The notes: generated by a model not told the origin, from the letters alone. Counted from the first letter of the stretch, positions 44,774 through 53,501 are shown. The stretch is 64,000 nt of DNA from Planctomycetota bacterium (GCA_016350165.1 CP066225.1:310001-374000), one strand, 5' to 3'. Program-made: numbers and translations.

Positions 44774-45270
44774 GCGCACGAAAGTGGAGGCAAACTCGTT
44801 TAAACGCTTTAAGTGTTTAATTGGAATGAAGTAAACACAGAAACCAAGAATGATCCGAAATGGTTTAAAAACAACAAGAAATGAACCTAAACGAGGTAAA
44901 AATAACACGTTTTGAAGCAAAACGATTAAAAACAGGTGGTTATCCACAACGAAATGTGCGCACATATGCGCGCTTCAAAAAATTATCGTGCGCATGAATA
45001 CGCATTTTGCGCGAAGGTGCATCTCAGTTTCAGTTAAGAGCAGGATTGAGGTAGCCATCTTTTAGTTTTGGTTGTTTAGGATAGGTGGCTATGTTGGCCT
45101 GTTTGAGTATCTGCTGTTTCAGCAGTTGGTCATGAGTTACTTTTACTGTTTTGAAAGTAGGTTTATGTGCGTGACTACGATAACACATCGTAGGTCAACT
45201 ATAGATGAGAAAAAAATTTCATAGTTAAGCATGACGGTTGATGTTTGATTGTTTTTGTGCGCACGAAAGT
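44774..45270. repeat. Repeated GCGCACGAAAGT motif and GTGCGCAC palindromes
   Basis: The 12-nt GCGCACGAAAGT occurs at 44774-44785 and 45259-45270. TGTGCGCACA (44955-44964) is a perfect 10-nt palindrome, and TGCGCA recurs at 44989. TTTCGTGCGCGCA at 19158-19170 is the reverse complement of the 44771-44783 site. Clustered copies of one motif in non-coding DNA usually mark a protein-binding array. Confidence 0.55.
44940..44948 (+). promoter_or_regulatory. DnaA-box consensus match
   Basis: TTATCCACA matches the strongest E. coli DnaA-box sequence exactly. In 64 kb, one exact 9-mer match by chance is unremarkable, so the weight comes from its position in a gene-free, palindrome-rich region at a strand-bias switch. 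Confidence 0.4.
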
Positions 45271-45681
45271 AACGTGAGAGCGTAGGTGAGTTTCAGTTTC
45301 AATTACATGGTGATGTTGTGAATGTTGTATTGTGCGCTGTTCACGATCTGATATTTAATCATTTCCTCTTGCGTGGTCCTCTTAGAAACCGGACTGGCTA
45401 TTGAGGTCGCGAGCTATTCTAGGTTATTTGGGGATGAGCCAAATGGCTTTGAGGGTTGAGAGATTCCGGCGATCATGGATTGCCAGCTATTGATTGCAAG
45501 AGACCTTCTGGAATACATACTTTGTTTATCGTTGTTTAATACGTTTTATGATGGGTTTGGTTGGGGTAATGCTTAGTTGAGATTGGGGTAGTTGATGCCA
45601 AGTATTAATGATGAGTCATGATAGTAATGGGTTTGGGATGAATAAGAATTAGTTTGTTTTTGGAGAAAGGTGGTAAGTAAG

Positions 45682-46299
45682 ATGAGTGATAAAGCTGCGA
45701 AGATATTGATGATTACAGGGGATTTTGGGGAAGATTATGAAGTGATCGGGCCTTGGACGACGTTGAAGGCTGTGGGGTTTGATGTAGAAGTTGGATGCCC
45801 TGAGAAGAAGGCTGGGGATACAGTTGCGTCTTGTATTCATGATGTAAATGACAAGTATCAGACGGTTACGGAATGGGAGGGGCATCGTGTTAATCTGAAT
45901 GTAACATTGGATAAATGTGATCCGAAGGATTATGACGCGTTGGTATTGCCGGGCGGACGGTCTTGTGAGTATTTGCGAACCTATCCGGTGGTTAGACGGA
46001 TAGCTGAACACTTTATTGTGGAAGATAAGCCGATTGCTGCGATCTGTCGCGGACCACAAATTCTTCTTGCGACAGGGAAGATGAAGGGAAGAAGGATGAC
46101 GGGGAATTTTGTGGTGCAGACGGAAGTTGAACTAGCGGGAGCTGAGTTTGTGAAACTTGGACATGAGGGCGTTGTGGTAGATGGGAATTTAGTGACGGGG
46201 GTTGAGTGGCATGGGATGTGGGTATGGTTAAGAGAGTTTATGAAGGTTCTGGGTGTTAAGGTTTCGATTGATCGGACTCAGGTTGAGAATGTGATGTAG
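45682..46299 (+). CDS. DJ-1/PfpI family protein
   Basis: This 205-aa protein has the class I glutamine-amidotransferase-like fold. Members include proteases, glyoxalases and chaperones, and substrates vary. The nucleophile is the Cys in IAAICRGPQILLATG (nucleophile-elbow motif). ILMITGDFGEDYEV and ALVLPGGRSCEYL are typical of the family, with a longer insert between them than in PfpI proper. The ATG at 45682 follows GGTGG; an in-frame GTG at 45670 is less likely. The 3' end overlaps the convergent BamE-like gene by 44 bp. Confidence 0.85.
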   Translation: MSDKAAKILMITGDFGEDYEVIGPWTTLKAVGFDVEVGCPEKKAGDTVASCIHDVNDKYQTVTEWEGHRVNLNVTLDKCDPKDYDALVLPGGRSCEYLRTYPVVRRIAEHFIVEDKPIAAICRGPQILLATGKMKGRRMTGNFVVQTEVELAGAEFVKLGHEGVVVDGNLVTGVEWHGMWVWLREFMKVLGVKVSIDRTQVENVM

Positions 46300-46954
46300 C
46301 ATTATGACTTTGAGTTGTTGTTTTATTTTGGGTGTTGAGTGAGATTTCTTTGCCTGCGGCATTTTGATAGTTGCTGGTTATACCTGCGATTTTACCGTTA
46401 GCTATAAACAGCTTCACTTCACCTTTTGGTGCTGTTTGATAGTGATAGAAGAGACGACCTGAGCCAGATATTTTCGAAGGCTCGCCAAGAATTTTTTCAA
46501 CTCGATCGAGTGGCATATTGATATATATTTTGGATAACGCTTCATCGGGAATGAGTATTACTTTTTGAATGGTAACTTCTTTACCTTGTGTTGTCGTGTA
46601 AGTTCCTCTGATACTGTAGAGCGAATCAAGGTTACTGTAGGTTAGTTGAATGCTTCCACCGGTGCTTATTTCGTAGAGATGAATATGTAAGCCTGAACCG
46701 ATGTCTGCTGTTGGTTTACCGACGATACTGGTGATCTGATCATAGCTCATGCCGGGTGTTATTTTTTCGAAACCATTAGGGGAACACGGCTTACCCGTGC
46801 TGAATGGACCGGAAACATAGTGCTCGTTTTGAGTTTTTGGGGTGCTGCTTTTAGTTTTCGGTGTCTTGTTTATAGAGGTGAAATAAATCACAAACGCCAC
46901 TGCGGTGATGATGGTTAAGATTAATAAGATTATTGTGTTGTGTTTTGCTCTCAT
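46256..46954 (-). CDS. Membrane-anchored protein with two BamE/SmpA-like repeats
   Basis: This 232-aa protein has an N-terminal membrane helix (about 8-30) followed by two similar segments: ITPGMSYDQITSIVGKPT (about 64-81) and INMPLDRVEKILGEPSKI (about 146-163). This 'pGm..d.v..ilGkP' pattern is the hallmark of BamE/SmpA lipoproteins. Here two copies occur in one chain, and the anchor is a helix rather than a lipidated Cys. The Ser/Thr/Gln-rich C-terminus is probably disordered. The ATG at 46954 has AGGGC about 7 bp upstream. The last 44 bp overlap the end of the PfpI gene on the other strand. Confidence 0.7.
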   Translation of the reverse strand: MRAKHNTIILLILTIITAVAFVIYFTSINKTPKTKSSTPKTQNEHYVSGPFSTGKPCSPNGFEKITPGMSYDQITSIVGKPTADIGSGLHIHLYEISTGGSIQLTYSNLDSLYSIRGTYTTTQGKEVTIQKVILIPDEALSKIYINMPLDRVEKILGEPSKISGSGRLFYHYQTAPKGEVKLFIANGKIAGITSNYQNAAGKEISLNTQNKTTTQSHNATSHSQPESDQSKP

Positions 46955-47082
46955 ATTGTTTGCCCTGTAATGCAATATGGTGATTAGATTGAGCATACAG
47001 CATGAATATGACGTCGAATATTTTATTTAGACGAGCGGGAGGGTGAAAAAGTTCGCACTTTCTTAGAAAAGAAGGGATGAGG

Positions 47083-47148
47083 GGTGAGCACGGCGAGCGT
47101 GGCTCGCCGGCTATTAGAATGTTTCACTAAAACGTATCGTTGGTTGGT
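47083..47148 (+). repeat. Dispersed palindromic repeat, copy B
   Basis: This 66-nt element matches the minus-strand element at 18703-18770. Its core is a perfect 8-bp GC-rich hairpin, CGGCGAGC and GCTCGCCG with a GTG loop (47091-47109). A conserved 3' arm ending CGTTGGTTGGT follows. It lies between the 5' end of the BamE-like gene and the cysS terminator. Size, palindrome and dispersed location are like REP elements moved by RAYT transposases, but no such gene is here. Confidence 0.8.
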
Positions 47149-47153
47149 TAAAA

Positions 47154-47183
47154 AAAACGACGCTTTTTTAGGAGCGTCGTTTT
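47154..47183 (-). terminator. Rho-independent terminator of cysS
   Basis: AAAACGACGCT (47154-47164) and AGCGTCGTTTT (47173-47183) form a perfect 11-bp stem with an 8-nt loop. A T-run follows on the minus strand. It lies 21 bp after the cysS stop. Confidence 0.92.
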
Positions 47184-47204
47184 ATAAATATATCTATCTT
47201 ATGA

Positions 47205-48731
47205 TTAGGCTAGGCGCTTGGTTGCGATAGTGCCTTCTTTGGTGGTCTTCACGTCATAGCCCATTTCATTGAGTTGGTCACGGACCTTATCAGCGGTTGC
47301 GTAATCTTTGTTTGCACGAGCTTCATCGAGTTGTTTACATAGTGCTTCGGATTCGTTCACTACATGTACACTCATCGGCACATCTTTGTAACCATGTTTT
47401 TGTTTCAGCACACACAAAACATGATCAATTTTTTCAATAACTGCTAACGCCTCAGAAGGTGTGGATGTGTCTTCATCTGGATTTTTGATAAATTCAAAAA
47501 CGACTGCCAAAGCACCAGAGACATTGAGATCGTCAGCTAAACATTCTAAGAAACGTTTAATAATTGGATGATTGTTATCTACTTGTGTGATCTGATTGCC
47601 AGATTGATCTGCAAATTTAGCGGCCGCATTGCGAATTTTTTGGACGGCTGATGCGGAATCCTTTAGCCCCTGCATTGTAAAATTCATGTTTGAACGGTAG
47701 TGAGCTTTAAACAGCTCGTAACGTATGACGACAGGGTCGATGCCTTGGTCGATGAGATCGCGAATGGTGTAGAAATTGCCTTTGGATTTAGACATTTTCG
47801 TGCCTTCGACGAGAAGGAAGCGTGTGTGCATCCAGAACTTGGCGAAGTGTGCTTGACCTGTTGAACAGCATGATTGAGCGATTTCACATTCATGGTGTGG
47901 GAAGATGTTGTCTTCGCCGCCGGTGTGAATGTCGATGACGTCACGCTTGAGAACAGAGCGAGCCATGGCTGAACATTCGATATGCCAACCGGGGTAGCCG
48001 ACGCCCCAAGGTGAGTCCCACTTCATGATGTGGGTTGTGTCTGGTTTCCAGAGAAGAAAGTCGCCGGGGTGACGTTTTGAAGCTTGGTGTGTGTCTTCGA
48101 CTCGGCCGCCTGCACCGCCACGGATGTGATCGAGTGTGTTGCCGGAGAGTTTGCCGTACTCGGGGAATGACTCGACTGAGAAATAGACAGCACCGTCGTC
48201 GGCGACGTAAGCGTGATCGTTGTCGATGAGTGTTTGGATCATCGGGATCATGCTGTTTTCGACGAAGGCGGTTGCGTGCGGCATGTTGGTGTCGTGTTCT
48301 TCTGCGATTGCAACGGAGAGCTTTTTAGCATCTTCAAGGAATGCATCGGTGAAGAATTCTGCGACTGCGTATGGATCGTCTGGGTTGTCGATATCGGCAA
48401 CGCCTGACTTTTTGGATTCTTTGAGACGTTTGGCGGCTGCTTCCATTTTGTCTTCACCGCCGCCGTCGGCGATGTCGTCATCAGTCATGTGACCGACGTC
48501 GGTGATGTTCATGACTTGGGTGACGTCGTAGCCTGCGAGTTCGAGGAAACGACGGAGGATGTCGCCGAAGATGAATGCGCGGAAGTTGCCGATGTGTGCG
48601 TAGTCGTAGACGGTGGGGCCACAGTTGTACATGAAGACCTTGCCGGGCTCGACGGTACAGAACGGCTCGACGGAGTGTGTGAGGGTGTTGTAGAAGTTGA
48701 TGGGTAGGATGTCTGTGTTGGTCTGTGTCAT
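47205..48731 (-). CDS. cysS: Cysteine--tRNA ligase
   Basis: CysS charges tRNA-Cys with cysteine. The 508 aa are slightly longer than the usual 460-490. [17 protein letters not shown] holds the zinc-ligand Cys and the HIGH-like [40 protein letters not shown] and the KMSKSKGN loop are all present. The ATG at 48731 is used; an in-frame TTG three codons earlier is possible. No clear ribosome binding site is seen, and no T-box leader was recognised. A CCCACACC/GGTGTGGG hairpin lies at 48766-48787 in its leader. Co-directional with the CNNM gene upstream. Confidence 0.95.
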   Translation of the reverse strand: MTQTNTDILPINFYNTLTHSVEPFCTVEPGKVFMYNCGPTVYDYAHIGNFRAFIFGDILRRFLELAGYDVTQVMNITDVGHMTDDDIADGGGEDKMEAAAKRLKESKKSGVADIDNPDDPYAVAEFFTDAFLEDAKKLSVAIAEEHDTNMPHATAFVENSMIPMIQTLIDNDHAYVADDGAVYFSVESFPEYGKLSGNTLDHIRGGAGGRVEDTHQASKRHPGDFLLWKPDTTHIMKWDSPWGVGYPGWHIECSAMARSVLKRDVIDIHTGGEDNIFPHHECEIAQSCCSTGQAHFAKFWMHTRFLLVEGTKMSKSKGNFYTIRDLIDQGIDPVVIRYELFKAHYRSNMNFTMQGLKDSASAVQKIRNAAAKFADQSGNQITQVDNNHPIIKRFLECLADDLNVSGALAVVFEFIKNPDEDTSTPSEALAVIEKIDHVLCVLKQKHGYKDVPMSVHVVNESEALCKQLDEARANKDYATADKVRDQLNEMGYDVKTTKEGTIATKRLA

Positions 48732-48765
48732 GGTGTACAAACTGGGTTAGGGGGTTAAACGATAC

Positions 48766-48787
48766 CCCACACCGCAGAGGGTGTGGG
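48766..48787 (-). promoter_or_regulatory. Hairpin in the cysS leader
   Basis: An 8-bp GC-rich inverted repeat (CCCACACC/GGTGTGGG, 6-nt loop) lies between the CNNM gene end and the cysS start. The T content after it on the minus strand is low. It may be a weak terminator of the CNNM gene or a leader structure. Confidence 0.45.
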
Positions 48788-48820
48788 CTTGTCATTAACT
48801 TTCTTGTCAGGCGTATTATT

Positions 48821-50098
48821 CTACTGATCTAGTGGTTTTGTGTCAGGTGTGAGTCTTTCGAGGCGTACTGAGAGGACTTTTGTGCGTTCGGCGGCTGTGA
48901 CGGTGAATCTGAGGTTTTCGAATTCGAAGGATTCGCCGACGGTAGGGATGTGGCCGAGGGTTGAGAAAACGTAGCCGCCGAGGGTGTCGTAGTCCTCATC
49001 TTCGGGTAGTTCGATATCGAACTCGTCGTTGATATCGTCGATGTGAGTACGTGCATCAATGTCGGCAGTATTTGCGTCATGGATAGTGATTTGCTGCGGC
49101 TCCTCTTCGAGTTCGTATTCGTCCTGGATGTCGCCGATGATTTCCTCGACGATGTCTTCGACGGTGACGATACCCGCGGTGCCGCCATATTCATCGACGA
49201 CGATGGCGAGATGGATTTTCTGGGTTTTGAACTCGGCGAGCAGGTCCTGAACAGTTTTTGTTTCAGGAATGAGGAGTGGTTCGCGAACGACTTGGCGGAG
49301 ATCGAAGTCGGTGGGTGGTGTATCGATGAATTTGAGGAGGTCTTTGGCGTAGAGAATGCCGAGGATGTTATCGAGGTTGTTTTCGTAGACTGGGATGCGT
49401 GAGTGGCCGAAGTCGATGATGTAGTCACGGACTTGTTGGAGAGACGAGGAGACGGGGATGCCGTGGACGTCGGTACGTGGTGTCATGACCTCGCCTGCAT
49501 CGGTGTCTGAGATATCGAGGATAGCTTCGAGCATTTCCTTTTGTTCTTCATCAACGGTGTCAGATTCGTCATGCTCTTCGATTGTTGATAGAACTTCGTC
49601 AGCGATCTCGGAGTCGTTTTCTTCGAGATCAGCACCAGAGATGCGGCGGACAATTGGATCGAAGATTGAGAGGAGTGCTGTGATTGGGGTGAAGAGGAAT
49701 TGGAGGAGTGAGAGGATGGGCATGGACCACGAGAGAATCCATTCAGGTTTGTAGGTGCCCCATGATGCTGGAATGACGACGTTGAAGATGATGATGAGGA
49801 TGCCGCCGAAGATGAAGGCTGATACGTATTGGTATGTGTCGTCGTTGGGAAATTCGAAGCGTGCGATGGAGAGGGATGCGAGGAGGATGATCATGGTGAG
49901 TGCTGTGCGCAAGATGCCCATGATCATTTGATGTTTTGGTATGCGACGGTAGAAGTTTTCTAGTTGATGGGGGCGGCCTTTGGTTTGGAGCAGGTCTTCG
50001 AGTTTGCGTCTGGAGAATGATTTCAATGCGACTTGGCAAGCTGCAAAGTAACAGGTGAAAAGGCTGCTGACGATTGCGATAGTGATCGCAAGATTCAA
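48821..50098 (-). CDS. CNNM/CorC family CBS-domain transporter (hemolysin family)
   Basis: This 425-aa membrane protein has a DUF21 (CNNM) transmembrane domain (about 1-140, with three to four helices), a CBS pair (about 195-320, starting MTPRTDVHGIP) and a C-terminal CorC/HlyC domain (about 340-420). Family members export or regulate magnesium and other divalent cations. The linker GDIQDEYELEEEP is typical. Despite the old name 'hemolysin', no toxin role is implied. The gene lies downstream of ybeY on the same strand (134-bp gap), an arrangement often seen for ybeY and CorC-type genes. Confidence 0.92.
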   Translation of the reverse strand: MNLAITIAIVSSLFTCYFAACQVALKSFSRRKLEDLLQTKGRPHQLENFYRRIPKHQMIMGILRTALTMIILLASLSIARFEFPNDDTYQYVSAFIFGGILIIIFNVVIPASWGTYKPEWILSWSMPILSLLQFLFTPITALLSIFDPIVRRISGADLEENDSEIADEVLSTIEEHDESDTVDEEQKEMLEAILDISDTDAGEVMTPRTDVHGIPVSSSLQQVRDYIIDFGHSRIPVYENNLDNILGILYAKDLLKFIDTPPTDFDLRQVVREPLLIPETKTVQDLLAEFKTQKIHLAIVVDEYGGTAGIVTVEDIVEEIIGDIQDEYELEEEPQQITIHDANTADIDARTHIDDINDEFDIELPEDEDYDTLGGYVFSTLGHIPTVGESFEFENLRFTVTAAERTKVLSVRLERLTPDTKPLDQ

Positions 50099-50232
50099 GG
50101 TCGTAACTCTCTAATACCCCGTGGTTTTTTGTTGCTCTGGCATGACGTCTGCTGAGCGTTGCTGTTTCATTGACGGGGATCGCTGAAACGGCAGGTTGTT
50201 GATCCAACTGAAAATATATTTCGGATATCTAA

Positions 50233-50853
50233 CTATTGATTAGACTGATATCCTTTTGGTTTGTCGTCGGGCTTGAGGTTGAAGACTTTGCCGATGCCGA
50301 TAGCTTGGAGTATTTCATCTTCGCGTTTGTGCATGGTTTGAAAATCTTCGAGTTCGTGGTCATCGTAGCCGAGGAGGTGGAGGATGCCGTGAACTGCGTA
50401 AAGGAGGAGTTCAGTACGTGTGTCGTGCTTGTGAGCTTCGGCTTGACGTGCGGCTTCATCTATGCAGATGACAATGTCGCCTTCAAATGGGTCGGCGGTG
50501 TCATCGCGCATATCGAAGGTAAGGACGTCGGTTGTGCCGGGGATGTTCATGAACTGCATGTGCAGGTCGGCCATACGATCGTCGTGAACGATGTTGATGC
50601 CGAGGGAGCCGGTAGTGACATCAGCGGCGATGAGTGCTTTGCGGATCATAGGTTCGAGCCAACCGTCGGTGGACGGCGCACAGTCATCGGCTTCACGTGA
50701 GATGTGAAGTTCGAAATCGGCTAGTGGGTTATCTGGTGAAGATTGAGGGAGAGGGTCTGGTGCGGATTGAGGAGGCGCGGAGTCGTCATCGGATGCGCTT
50801 TCGGATGAGGCATCGACGATGGGTGATGTCGAATTGGCTGGTGTCGTGTTCAT
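50233..50853 (-). CDS. ybeY: Endoribonuclease YbeY, rRNA maturation factor
   Basis: YbeY is a single-strand metal-dependent endoribonuclease needed for 16S rRNA 3' end processing and ribosome quality control. The zinc-binding signature HGILHLLGYDDH is near residue 167. GTTDVLTFDM and GDIVICIDEA are also conserved. The 206-aa product carries a Ser/Asp/Pro-rich N-terminal extension of about 45 residues that is absent in most homologues, so translation could start later. The ATG at 50853 follows no clear ribosome binding site. Confidence 0.92.
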   Translation of the reverse strand: MNTTPANSTSPIVDASSESASDDDSAPPQSAPDPLPQSSPDNPLADFELHISREADDCAPSTDGWLEPMIRKALIAADVTTGSLGINIVHDDRMADLHMQFMNIPGTTDVLTFDMRDDTADPFEGDIVICIDEAARQAEAHKHDTRTELLLYAVHGILHLLGYDDHELEDFQTMHKREDEILQAIGIGKVFNLKPDDKPKGYQSNQ

Positions 50854-51020
50854 AAAACAACTAACAATCATCATATTGTGGGTGATAAATGATATCGTGT
50901 CTTGGGTATTTATCCAAACATCGGCTAAATATTGGGAACGGGTTCATGTGGGAATGATGATTGGGTTTAGAAAGGCTGAAGATGGGGTTTTGAGAGGTGG
51001 AATGAGGATAATGAGTAGAT

Positions 51021-51659
51021 TTAGGAGGTCGTGGGTGGTTGGAGGTTTTGACGTTTAGCAGCGGTGCCAGCGGTTGGGTATGGATGAGGCTGTGCCCAGC
51101 CATGTGTGAGGCGGATGAGGTCATTGCAGAGTTCGCGGATGCGGTCATCGATATTGGGGTGAACGAAGCCTTCAAAAGCGGTTTCTGAGTCATGTTGATC
51201 GGTTGCCTCGGGATGATTGACGTGGTTTTCGAGGGCGTAGACAAAGCGTGGGAGGATGAGACAGCGGAAATCGAGCATTAGGGAATTCGCCATAGCCATG
51301 ATGGACATATATGAGCCATGACCGCCTGCTGCGCAGAGGAAGCCGACTATCTTTTCGGTCCATGCTCGACCAGTGAGTTCGATAAGATTCTTTGCTGCAG
51401 CGTTAGCATCGTAGTTGTAGATGGGAACGGCAAGTAGTACGGCATCGGCATTATTGATGTGTTCGGCGAGTTTAGCGACGTTTGGGTGGGTATAAGCTGA
51501 GGAAGCGTCACAGAGAGGTAAGTCGAAATCTCGGAGATCGAGGATGGTATTGTCGATATTAAGTTGAGTAAGTATGTCATGCGCGTGCTGGGCGAGCAGA
51601 GCAGAACGGCTCTTAGGATTAAGCGAGCAACTAATAATGAGCGTATTCATGGATGACAT
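51021..51659 (-). CDS. NADPH-dependent FMN reductase family protein
   Basis: This 212-aa flavoprotein-type reductase binds FMN and uses NAD(P)H. The phosphate-binding loop [13 protein letters not shown] is near residue 12. [17 protein letters not shown] and [13 protein letters not shown] follow family positions for flavin contact. Members reduce quinones, flavins or chromate. The C-terminus has a Pro/Thr-rich tail of about 20 residues. The ATG at 51659 and another 9 bp later are both plausible. It is transcribed divergently from the lipoprotein gene at 51748. Confidence 0.85.
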   Translation of the reverse strand: MSSMNTLIISCSLNPKSRSALLAQHAHDILTQLNIDNTILDLRDFDLPLCDASSAYTHPNVAKLAEHINNADAVLLAVPIYNYDANAAAKNLIELTGRAWTEKIVGFLCAAGGHGSYMSIMAMANSLMLDFRCLILPRFVYALENHVNHPEATDQHDSETAFEGFVHPNIDDRIRELCNDLIRLTHGWAQPHPYPTAGTAAKRQNLQPPTTS

Positions 51660-51747
51660 ATTACGGAAGTCCTTGGTAGGCAGTTTTACTGAGCGGATCT
51701 AAAGTCACATAGTAACGGTCTTTATTATCATACCATTGGAGTTTGAG

Positions 51748-53427
51748 ATGCGCTGCCAATTATCGATGAAAATTCTGCTTGTTGTTAGCGTAGCAGGTAT
51801 AGCGATGCTGACAGGATGTGCATCCAAGGGGCAGGAGCATAATTATAAAGAGTTAAATCGCGATCGGCCTCGGTTTGAAACGGAGCCTGAGTACAATACG
51901 TACCAGCACTATGGATTTGCTGATCCGAAAATCTCTTTTTATATGCTAGCTCAGTATGCGGTGATGCAGGAAGAGCAATCGCAAAGTGAACGGCCACCTG
52001 ATGAACGGAGTGCGGGAGAGGGAGGTGAGGAGGTGGTGGGGGAGTCTGAAGCGGTTGGGGGTGAAACAGGTGCTGGTACTGAAGGGGAAGGACCAACGGG
52101 GTTTAATGTTCCTGAACATACGCCGCATAAACCAGAAGCAGATCGTTTGGGTATTCCGTCACAGAGTCGGGTTGTTGGTAAACGTGGTGAAGCTGAGCAA
52201 AATAATGAAGAAACGGGGGCAAATGCAGCACCGGAGGTGCAGCCGGGGGAGATAAGTGAGGGAGCGGGTCAAAAGCGTGGAGTGTGGGGCCAATTCGACA
52301 GGTGGTTTAATTTAAACAGACTTGGGCAAGATACGGAACAGGATGAACAAAGACTGCGAAGGGATGAGGTACAGACACAGCCAGAGCAAACTAAGCGCGA
52401 GTTAGAAACGCTCGAAGGTGTTGTACCAGGTGAAGAAGAGCCTGCACAAGATCAGATCGTGCCACATGGAAGTCGAGTCATACAAGAACAATGGGCCCTA
52501 CCACGTAAAGGGCCGATGGAGGATTGGACGCAGGAGACAAATCGTGGGACGCAGTGGGCGCAGGAATCGCAACGTATTGCTGAGGGAGCGAATTTAGAAG
52601 CGGATAAAAATGCTGGTTATGCACCAACGCCGCCTGAATTAGATGAAACGAATCGCGAGAAGATTATTGAATTTGAAGACCGTGCGGCTGAGGGGATTAT
52701 CAATCCTGAAGAAGATCCATACTTTGACAACAAACAACAGCCTATCAATGTATTAGAGGATGATACGGCAAAGACAGTTAAATTGACGGAACCGAGCGGG
52801 ACGAATTTTCCTGGTGATACTTCGGGCACAGATATTTTATGGCCTAAGGAATTGGATGCGAATATGAGGCGATTACGAAGAGAGAATTGGCCTCGCATTC
52901 AGTTTGCACCGGTAGACGGTCGAACGGTACATCTACCTACGTATCGGTTTGGGCAGATTCCGTTAGGTGCGGATAATCGTGATCCATTGGATGCAGAGAG
53001 TGTGCCTGAGCAGATGGCACTGGCGATGAATGAATATCAGATGCAGGGCTGGAATGATTTGAACTGGCAAAATATGCCTGCGTCATTCTTCAGGTTTTTA
53101 TCGATTGTTGGGACGATGCCTATACGTGGTTTGGCAATCAACTCGCCTTTTGATCATGTGAGGACTGCAAAGATCAGCTATCAAGAAAGTTCGGAGAGCC
53201 CGAAAGCGGTATTGTTTGACCCACAGGACTTTAGCAATACGTTACCGGGCGCGACAGTGCTGAAAAAGGGAGATATTGATAATCCGACAGATCCGCTTGT
53301 GCCGTTAAATGAGACTTACATAAGCGAACAGATGATTCCTATGGGACCTGTTGGTGAGATGGAGCGATTTGGCACCGAAGAAGAAAGTGCAAAGGAATTA
53401 GAAAACGAAGATGGGATCGGATTCTAA
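51748..53427 (+). CDS. Large lipoprotein of unknown function
   Basis: This 559-aa lipoprotein has a lipobox (LTGC, Cys near residue 24), so it is anchored on the periplasmic side. Residues 60-290 are low complexity, rich in Glu, Gln and Gly, with many RE/QE-type charged stretches that look disordered. The C-terminal half (about 340-520) is more ordered, with VDGRTVHLPTYRFGQIPLG and SFFRFLSIVGTMPIRGLA. No family is recognised. The ATG at 51748 has GGAG 6 bp before it. It is convergent with the HlyD gene. The neighbouring efflux genes suggest an envelope role, which is only inference. Confidence 0.65.
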   Translation: MRCQLSMKILLVVSVAGIAMLTGCASKGQEHNYKELNRDRPRFETEPEYNTYQHYGFADPKISFYMLAQYAVMQEEQSQSERPPDERSAGEGGEEVVGESEAVGGETGAGTEGEGPTGFNVPEHTPHKPEADRLGIPSQSRVVGKRGEAEQNNEETGANAAPEVQPGEISEGAGQKRGVWGQFDRWFNLNRLGQDTEQDEQRLRRDEVQTQPEQTKRELETLEGVVPGEEEPAQDQIVPHGSRVIQEQWALPRKGPMEDWTQETNRGTQWAQESQRIAEGANLEADKNAGYAPTPPELDETNREKIIEFEDRAAEGIINPEEDPYFDNKQQPINVLEDDTAKTVKLTEPSGTNFPGDTSGTDILWPKELDANMRRLRRENWPRIQFAPVDGRTVHLPTYRFGQIPLGADNRDPLDAESVPEQMALAMNEYQMQGWNDLNWQNMPASFFRFLSIVGTMPIRGLAINSPFDHVRTAKISYQESSESPKAVLFDPQDFSNTLPGATVLKKGDIDNPTDPLVPLNETYISEQMIPMGPVGEMERFGTEEESAKELENEDGIGF

Positions 53428-53454
53428 TCGAGTAATAGATATTTTGAGATAATA

Positions 53455-53483
53455 AAAACCCCCGCCAGAAATGACGGGGTTTT
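53455..53483. terminator. Bidirectional terminator between the lipoprotein and hlyD-type genes
   Basis: AAAACCCC (53455-53462) and GGGGTTTT (53476-53483) pair, with further G/C pairing inside. A and T runs lie on the two sides. It sits between the convergent lipoprotein and HlyD genes. Confidence 0.8.
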
Positions 53484-53501
53484 GTTTTATACTATCTGTA
53501 C

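Larger units (their letters stand above)
44699..45681. other. 983-bp gene-free region, candidate replication origin
   Basis: No gene is supported; an 82-codon minus-strand frame at 44717-44965 is rejected. The region contains a terminator (44733-44769), a perfect DnaA-box consensus TTATCCACA (44940-44948) and GTGCGCAC-type sites at 44774, 44955, 44989 and 45257, with related TGCGC sites. It also contains hairpins at 45052-45091, 45111-45125, 45175-45193 and 45197-45226. It lies where the plus strand changes from C-rich (left) to G-rich (right), the pattern expected at a bidirectional origin. No dnaA gene is nearby, and the window shows other strand-bias flips, so this is a hypothesis. Confidence 0.4.

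Noticed and set aside
44717-44965. An 82-codon hydrophobic minus-strand frame in the candidate origin region
   Set aside because: It would cover the CGGC terminator and the DnaA box. Hydrophobic content follows from the A/T richness, and no ribosome binding site is seen.
48731-48820. A T-box leader for cysS
   Set aside because: Only one simple hairpin is present. No T-box sequence or specifier-loop arrangement is seen, and T-boxes are mainly found in Gram-positive bacteria.
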